A stretch of 64,000 nucleotides of DNA, taken from NCBI GenBank assembly GCA_036558645.1, contig DATBFG010000026.1:68527-132526 (forward strand). The letters run 5' to 3'. The stretch is from DATBFG01 sp036558645. Lineage in GTDB: Bacteria; Acidobacteriota; Terriglobia; Terriglobales; Acidobacteriaceae. The position numbers and the translations under genes were made by a program. This document shows positions 59,103 to 64,000 of this stretch, piece after piece; the first letter of the stretch is position 1; each line of letters starts with the position of its first letter. Below the pieces are notes generated by a model. That model made no database searches, was not told the DNA's origin, and was given only the letters and a program-made list of their open reading frames with translations.

Positions 59103-61307
59103 CTAGTGAACTACCATCACGAACAGTCCGGTAGGTGGATAAGCATAGGCGCCCATCTCCCAGCCAGTGCCCATCCACGACTGATCCACGCCAAGGAGAT
59201 CGAACCTGAAACCGCTGCCCATGTCCGCACCCGCGTTCACAACCGGCGAAGATGCCGTCGGCCGGAAGCCAGGTTCGGGCCCGGTAGCTGGCGACACAAA
59301 GTTGGTCGTCCCGGCAACGCTACCTTGCCCATTGAGCCACGTGATGAGCTGCGTGTTGGTCATGAGAGTTGCCCCATGGGCTTGTAGTGCATCGAGCAAA
59401 TTGCCGACTTCCGTTGGAGAGAGCTCATCCTTGTGCCAGAAGATGCCGTAAGGGGCGCCCCATACTGAACTCTTCCAGATCAGTGACGCAATCTGCGCAT
59501 CCATTTGCTGGGCAGTAAGGTGTTGCAGCGCAGGATTGGCTCCAAAGCTTGTAATGTTCTGGATGTTCACACCGCGGCCATAGACGTCACGCGTTCCCAA
59601 GTCCATCGTGAAGGCGCCCCGTGCCCCGGCATATCCCGCGGCGGCTGCCCAACCCTGTGTCAGTGAGTCTTCGACTCCACCCGGATAGACATACACGCGT
59701 GCCGCCGGCAGGCCCGTCAGGTTAGCCGTCATCCATGCTTTCGACGCAGAGAATTCGTCCGGCATAAGACGATCCTTCTGCAGCAATGACAGGTAGGAAG
59801 ATGTCTTTATGTTCTGCGCGCTGACGTCGGCCAATCCGATCGAGTGCACAGCTCCGTGGCAGTTGACGTCCATTGTGGCGGTGTACACACCACGACCGAC
59901 CAAGGTAGCGACCAGTTCGGAGATGGTGTCGTAGGCGGGATTAGCGAGATCGATGTCTACGTTCTCTCCGCCCGGCCCTCCGGTGATCGCAGTGGTCAGA
60001 TGATTTCCCGCGATGCTCATGGTCGCTGCAGTTCCAGTTCCTGTGTACTGCACTGAAAACGCATTCAGGTTATTGAAGTATTGATGCGACCACGAGTGCG
60101 AATTGATATCGCGGCCTGCATTGATCCATTGCTGAAACTTAGGGATAGTGCTCATGGATAACGCATACCCCGTTACGATCGCGACGCTCAGTTGCACCCC
60201 GTGTGAATCAAAGACCGGCAGAATGCTATCCACGTAAGCGTCGGCTCCATCGATCATTCCAGGATCGTCCACGGTGATCGTGATCCGACCTGGGTAGCGC
60301 TGGAAACTGGCCACCTGCGGCGCAGTGTAGGGCGGCAGGTTGTTGCCGCCATCAGTTCCGCCACCCCAATCAGTCGAGGTGACAACTCCTAGGCCGTTTC
60401 CATAAAAGTGACAGTACGAAAAGTTCGACGCACCGGTGTTGTCCTGTATGCCCTTGTCGCGGTTGCCATAGGCTCGACAGTTCTTTACCCGGATTGTGGT
60501 AGCACTGCCGTCGAATCTGAATCCGTCGTAGTTGCGGTAGGCATCCACGTTATAGAAATTGATATCCGCCGGGGCGGGGCTCGCACTTACATAGAATCCG
60601 TGCGGCATGGTTCCTGCAGGGATGACACCATCGGTGACAACGTTCGCGATCGTGATGTGATCCGACGCTCCGCCAATGCGTATGCCATATCCGTCGTAGT
60701 ACGTGAGCCTGAGATGCTGAAACTGGAGCCAGCTTTTTGCGTTCACATAGATAAGTTGCTGGTTCGTCATGAGCATCGCTGCAACTGAGCCGTAGAAAGT
60801 TGCCGGGTTGCCCACAGAAAACACATAGAGGACGTTCGAAGCGAAATAGAAATCGTATGGAGCGACGCACGCCGACTTCCCGTTCGTGTGCTTCAACCCC
60901 CAGATGCTTCCACCGAAAAGAATGTAATTAAACGAACTGGAAGTGATGCTGGCTTTCCAGATGTTTCCCGAATCAAGCGTCCAGTTCGCCGCCGGAACAT
61001 CCAAATAGCCGGTCAATGTTGGCGCCTCACCCGAACCATACGCGTCAAAGACAATGGGATTACCCGTCGCTCCGCTGGATGGAGGAGCCAGACTTTCCCG
61101 CCACACCTCCCCGCGCTTGAACAGGATCTGATCACCGGCCACAAACGATGCAGCATTCACCTTCGCGACTGTTTTCCACGCCGTGGATAAGCTTTGCCCA
61201 TCCTTACTGTCGTCGCCGCCTGTCGCATCTACGTAGTACGTCGTCGCACCGGCCGCGGTCAGCAAGACACACGCCAGTACTCCGCAAAATATCTGCGGTA
61301 TCTTCAT
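59103..61307 (-). CDS. secreted beta-helix plus polysaccharide deacetylase fusion
   Basis: The 734-residue product has a signal peptide. An N-terminal beta-helix region is visible (YYVDATGGDDSKDGQSLSTA, SWLQFQHLRLTYYDGYGIRI, TIRVKNCRAYGNRDKGIQDN). Then comes a NodB-type deacetylase with ITVDDPGMIDGADA (catalytic Asp pair region) and INSHSWSHQYFN (metal His-x-x-x-His pattern), followed by VYVYPGGVEDSLTQGWAAAA. The C-terminus, GTGWEMGAYAYPPTGL, resembles the closing strands of beta-helix proteins. It may bind and deacetylate a surface polysaccharide. The fusion of these two domains is unusual. It is placed 85 bases upstream of the other beta-helix gene, on the same strand. Confidence 0.72.
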   Translation of the reverse strand: MKIPQIFCGVLACVLLTAAGATTYYVDATGGDDSKDGQSLSTAWKTVAKVNAASFVAGDQILFKRGEVWRESLAPPSSGATGNPIVFDAYGSGEAPTLTGYLDVPAANWTLDSGNIWKASITSSSFNYILFGGSIWGLKHTNGKSACVAPYDFYFASNVLYVFSVGNPATFYGSVAAMLMTNQQLIYVNAKSWLQFQHLRLTYYDGYGIRIGGASDHITIANVVTDGVIPAGTMPHGFYVSASPAPADINFYNVDAYRNYDGFRFDGSATTIRVKNCRAYGNRDKGIQDNTGASNFSYCHFYGNGLGVVTSTDWGGGTDGGNNLPPYTAPQVASFQRYPGRITITVDDPGMIDGADAYVDSILPVFDSHGVQLSVAIVTGYALSMSTIPKFQQWINAGRDINSHSWSHQYFNNLNAFSVQYTGTGTAATMSIAGNHLTTAITGGPGGENVDIDLANPAYDTISELVATLVGRGVYTATMDVNCHGAVHSIGLADVSAQNIKTSSYLSLLQKDRLMPDEFSASKAWMTANLTGLPAARVYVYPGGVEDSLTQGWAAAAGYAGARGAFTMDLGTRDVYGRGVNIQNITSFGANPALQHLTAQQMDAQIASLIWKSSVWGAPYGIFWHKDELSPTEVGNLLDALQAHGATLMTNTQLITWLNGQGSVAGTTNFVSPATGPEPGFRPTASSPVVNAGADMGSGFRFDLLGVDQSWMGTGWEMGAYAYPPTGLFVMVVH

Positions 61308-61370
61308 TCCAACCTCACTTGTCAGGAAATCAAAGAAGGGAATTGCTCGGTGTCGACTTTGGCACTCTCG

Positions 61371-64000
61371 CTAGTCAACGGTGTACTTGACGACTACGTT
61401 CATGCGATGCAGGCCCGCACCGGCCGAAACTGTTGCGTGGTTAATTTTCTGTCCAAGAGTGACTGCATCCTTGCCGCTGACAAACGATGCCGACGCCGCG
61501 CCACTCGTCGAGCAAGCCAGGTCCGAACTCAAGATGTTGGCGCCAGACGATTGCAGATTGATGCTCGCAGTTCCGGCATCGATCTCGCAATATACCTCTA
61601 CGAGATGAATGGGAGTCGCACGGTTCACGTAGATCGAGGGCACCTGCAGCGACATAGTCAGCGGGTTATTGGGATCAAAGAAGGTATACGTAAACTCCTG
61701 CGGTACCTTCTTGGCAATCTCTGTTACAGGGCCGGCATTCTCGGAAACCGATAGCCTTCCATTCCCGCCGAATCCCAGCTTTGAGTTGTTCGCCGCGGCC
61801 GCGGTCATGCTTCCGTATGCCCCTTCTACACTCCATGCGCCTGTGCCGGTTGACTGGAAGGAGTTTGCAACCACCTTCCCCGAGACTGTCAGATCGCCGG
61901 TGAAAGATTGCGGTAGTTGCGAGCCAGGCACTCTACCGGTCGCGTCGAGCGAAGCGTAGCCATTGGCCACGCCCTTGTTTGTGCTCGCTTCTGCTCCAGT
62001 AACTTGTGCAACCGTGTAATCGCCGCTCTGGGCAACGACAACTCCTGTGCGCCCAAACACAGAGGTCACCGCACCACCGCCACCGGTCGATGAGATGGTC
62101 ACACCGCCGGCGCCGTCATCCGCAAGGGTTACATTCGATCCAGCTTTCAGGTTCAAGATCGATTGTGATCCGTTGTTTACACCATTCGTCTTCAACGTGA
62201 TCGATCCACCGCCGCCGCAACCCGTGCATGTTCCGGTCACCGTCAGGTTCCCGTTGATCGTAACTGGGACATTGAAGGTCTTAGCCGCTGCCGTAAGACG
62301 CTCTTTCCAGTTCGTGCCATCGCCTACGTTTCCGATGTAATTCGACAGCGACTTCGGCGCTCCCAACGCTATTCCAATGTTGGCCGGACCTCCATCTCCC
62401 TGGTCGTAACCGATGAAGGCATCGTTAATGTCATTGGTTGGGCGATTGTTTGCCGTGGCAATGGTCTTTTGGAAGTTTGAATCCGACAGCGTGATGATGT
62501 GTCCAGGCGCGGTGCCGAGCGTCGCAAAATTCAGCCGGCCCTTCATGTTCGTTTTTTGACCACCGTCACTATTCGGCTTTACCGCTAAGAGTAGTGATCC
62601 CTGCTCGTAGAAAGTAGTAGGCGCCATCGACGTGAAGCAACTGAACCACGCTGCAGTCCAGTTTGAGAGGGCGTCGCAACTGTTGGCGATCAGCGCCGGG
62701 GCCTGCGTTCCTTGCGTTGCGACCACATTGTTGACCGCGCGATCCATGCGGGCGACAGCTGTCGTCAATACGCTGTTCGAATCCTGACTCGCGCTTAAGA
62801 CCAGATTGCCGGGCCAGTAGTCGAGAAGCGGGAAGTACGTCGGGGTCGGAACTGTAAAGGCTTGCAAAGCCACTTGTGGATCTGTAAACGTACAGACACC
62901 CGCCGTACACGCAGCGGCTCGGTTTACTCCAGTGAGGACGGCGTAGTTTCCGTTGCCATAAGGCGCCTGCTCGCGCGATCCCGCCGCTGGGGTCACGCGA
63001 AGTAGGTCGAATGTTGCGGCTCCAGCGATGTCCGGAGTAGTGACTGTGATATTTCCGGTTCCGCTCGTCAGCGCCTTCCCGGCATACAGAGCATTCGAGG
63101 GCCCGTAAGTCGCATGCCGCGCGATCACGTAGTAGCGATAGTCGGTACTTCCGGTGTTTGCGAACAACGGTACCGTGCCGTTCGGCGCTTCACCGCTCTC
63201 GATCTTGATGGTATTCCCCTGCGCGATGACGCCGGCTTGACCGATATTGCCTGCGGGATTCGTACAGTTTCCGACCTCTTCATAGACATTGGTCAGATCC
63301 ATGCCGCCATAGCCGCCTCGGCGATTTCCACCGCGCACACCATATTGCGCATAACCCTGAATAACGCTATCGGAGATTCGGAGTGTGTTTCCACTTTGCC
63401 AGTCCACTCCATTGCCGTGACACTGCATTGAGATATTAAGGTTCTTGAGCCATCCTACGGCGGCGTAAGTGTTGAAGGGCCCGGGTGCATAAACCACCGG
63501 ATTACATACGCTGGCGTCGCACCGCACTCCGTAGTTCGATCCGGTGCCGCCGAGGACTGTGGTCAATCCGTCCAAAAGGAAGGCTTGGTCATCGTCGATT
63601 TGAACGTAGCTGCTGAAGTAGGCACCGCTGGCACTATTTCTGGTAGCCACGTTGAACAGCCGCGTCTTCTGGGCGTTCACCTCGATGAACGGTTTGGCTC
63701 CATTCACGACCATGGCCCGGCCTCGAGGATTGATCACCGTAATCTCAGAAAAGAGGTTTGCATTGCTCGGATCTCCGATGAACAGGCAAGTATCAGCCAC
63801 ATAACATTCGAGAATCGATCCGGAGAAATCGAGCGTAAGGTTCGAAGAGCGAACCGAAACGCGCGCATACGCACGAAACTCGTTCGGCGGCGCAATCACT
63901 TTGCCCGCTTGTGCGCTGCCTGTAGGATTTGTCGGCACCATGCGCGCAGCAATCAGTGCCTCCTGCAGCCCGCTGGAGGCGCTCGAGATCGTATAGCCCG
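61371..64000 (-). CDS. tailspike/tail-fibre-like beta-helix protein (cut by right edge)
   Basis: The frame is open from its stop at 61371 through the window edge; 876 codons are visible. An ATG at 63941 is internal, as the upstream codons read GYTISSASSGLQEALIAAR without a stop. The N-terminal visible part is a pectate-lyase-like beta-helix (FRAYARVSVRSSNLTLDFSG). Later come SVFGRTGVVVAQSGDYTVAQ and NGYASLDATGRVPGSQLP, a module well known from phage tail fibres. The C-terminal 150 residues form another beta domain. It most likely belongs to the phage block as its receptor-binding protein. Start and signal sequence lie outside the window. Confidence 0.75.
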   Translation of the reverse strand, partial: GYTISSASSGLQEALIAARMVPTNPTGSAQAGKVIAPPNEFRAYARVSVRSSNLTLDFSGSILECYVADTCLFIGDPSNANLFSEITVINPRGRAMVVNGAKPFIEVNAQKTRLFNVATRNSASGAYFSSYVQIDDDQAFLLDGLTTVLGGTGSNYGVRCDASVCNPVVYAPGPFNTYAAVGWLKNLNISMQCHGNGVDWQSGNTLRISDSVIQGYAQYGVRGGNRRGGYGGMDLTNVYEEVGNCTNPAGNIGQAGVIAQGNTIKIESGEAPNGTVPLFANTGSTDYRYYVIARHATYGPSNALYAGKALTSGTGNITVTTPDIAGAATFDLLRVTPAAGSREQAPYGNGNYAVLTGVNRAAACTAGVCTFTDPQVALQAFTVPTPTYFPLLDYWPGNLVLSASQDSNSVLTTAVARMDRAVNNVVATQGTQAPALIANSCDALSNWTAAWFSCFTSMAPTTFYEQGSLLLAVKPNSDGGQKTNMKGRLNFATLGTAPGHIITLSDSNFQKTIATANNRPTNDINDAFIGYDQGDGGPANIGIALGAPKSLSNYIGNVGDGTNWKERLTAAAKTFNVPVTINGNLTVTGTCTGCGGGGSITLKTNGVNNGSQSILNLKAGSNVTLADDGAGGVTISSTGGGGAVTSVFGRTGVVVAQSGDYTVAQVTGAEASTNKGVANGYASLDATGRVPGSQLPQSFTGDLTVSGKVVANSFQSTGTGAWSVEGAYGSMTAAAANNSKLGFGGNGRLSVSENAGPVTEIAKKVPQEFTYTFFDPNNPLTMSLQVPSIYVNRATPIHLVEVYCEIDAGTASINLQSSGANILSSDLACSTSGAASASFVSGKDAVTLGQKINHATVSAGAGLHRMNVVVKYTVD

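Noticed and set aside
1..64000. tRNA, rRNA, tmRNA and RNase P RNA genes
   Set aside because: No T-arm-type motif with matching acceptor stems or conserved RNA cores were noticed by eye; a covariance-model search was not possible.

Overview
The window reads as a chromosomal segment of a Gram-negative soil bacterium of the Acidobacteriota (Terriglobia/Koribacter type). This placement is an inference from gene content, not a search. It rests on lpxC and a BtuB-like receptor (outer membrane), a TonB receptor with a carboxypeptidase-regulatory-like N-terminal domain, a GloVer-repeat protein, IPT/TIG-repeat proteins, and interspersed palindromic repeats of the GTCATTCCGA...GGAGCGAAGG type that are common in those genomes. 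No rRNA, tRNA or CRISPR array was found.

1-14.4 kb is mostly housekeeping on both strands: a DUF488/DUF3891 pair, a cytochrome c lipoprotein with a membrane partner, a cNMP-domain protein, DUF4126, a DUF374-type acyltransferase, a cobalamin riboswitch controlling a BtuB-like TonB receptor, a class II aldolase, queA, cysteine dioxygenase, polA (proofreading residues apparently lost), a CBS protein, DoxX and a secreted amidohydrolase. 14.5-21.2 kb holds an HU gene, a Cys-rich putative zinc protein and a likely accessory patch (secreted lipase-like hydrolase, membrane protein, six-repeat IPT protein). 21.2-35.2 kb is again core: folK, a REC-like/PilZ protein, lpxC with an unusual three-hairpin leader, DUF1572, hyuB, a 14-residue Lys-rich peptide gene, merR, mutS2, a membrane histidine kinase, a GloVer protein and hemB. 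A MazEF-type toxin-antitoxin pair follows.

36.0-42.8 kb is a 2-oxoacid dehydrogenase operon: lpd, lipB, E1-alpha, E1-beta, a cytochrome c, and E2. It supplies every catalytic subunit and the octanoyltransferase needed to lipoylate E2.

42.8-64.0 kb, entirely on the minus strand, is a phage-derived block. In transcription order (right to left) it contains a tailspike/tail-fibre protein cut by the right edge, two very large secreted beta-helix proteins (one with a polysaccharide deacetylase domain), terminase large subunit, a HipA-like kinase + DUF3037 + small membrane protein cassette, portal, prohead protease, scaffold, major capsid, three head-tail connector candidates, a tail tube candidate, a hub-like tail protein, a holin-like protein and a small terminal protein. 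No integrase, replication gene, tape measure or endolysin is visible, so the block looks like a reduced or domesticated particle operon (possibly gene-transfer-agent-like). This block is the most interesting part of the window.
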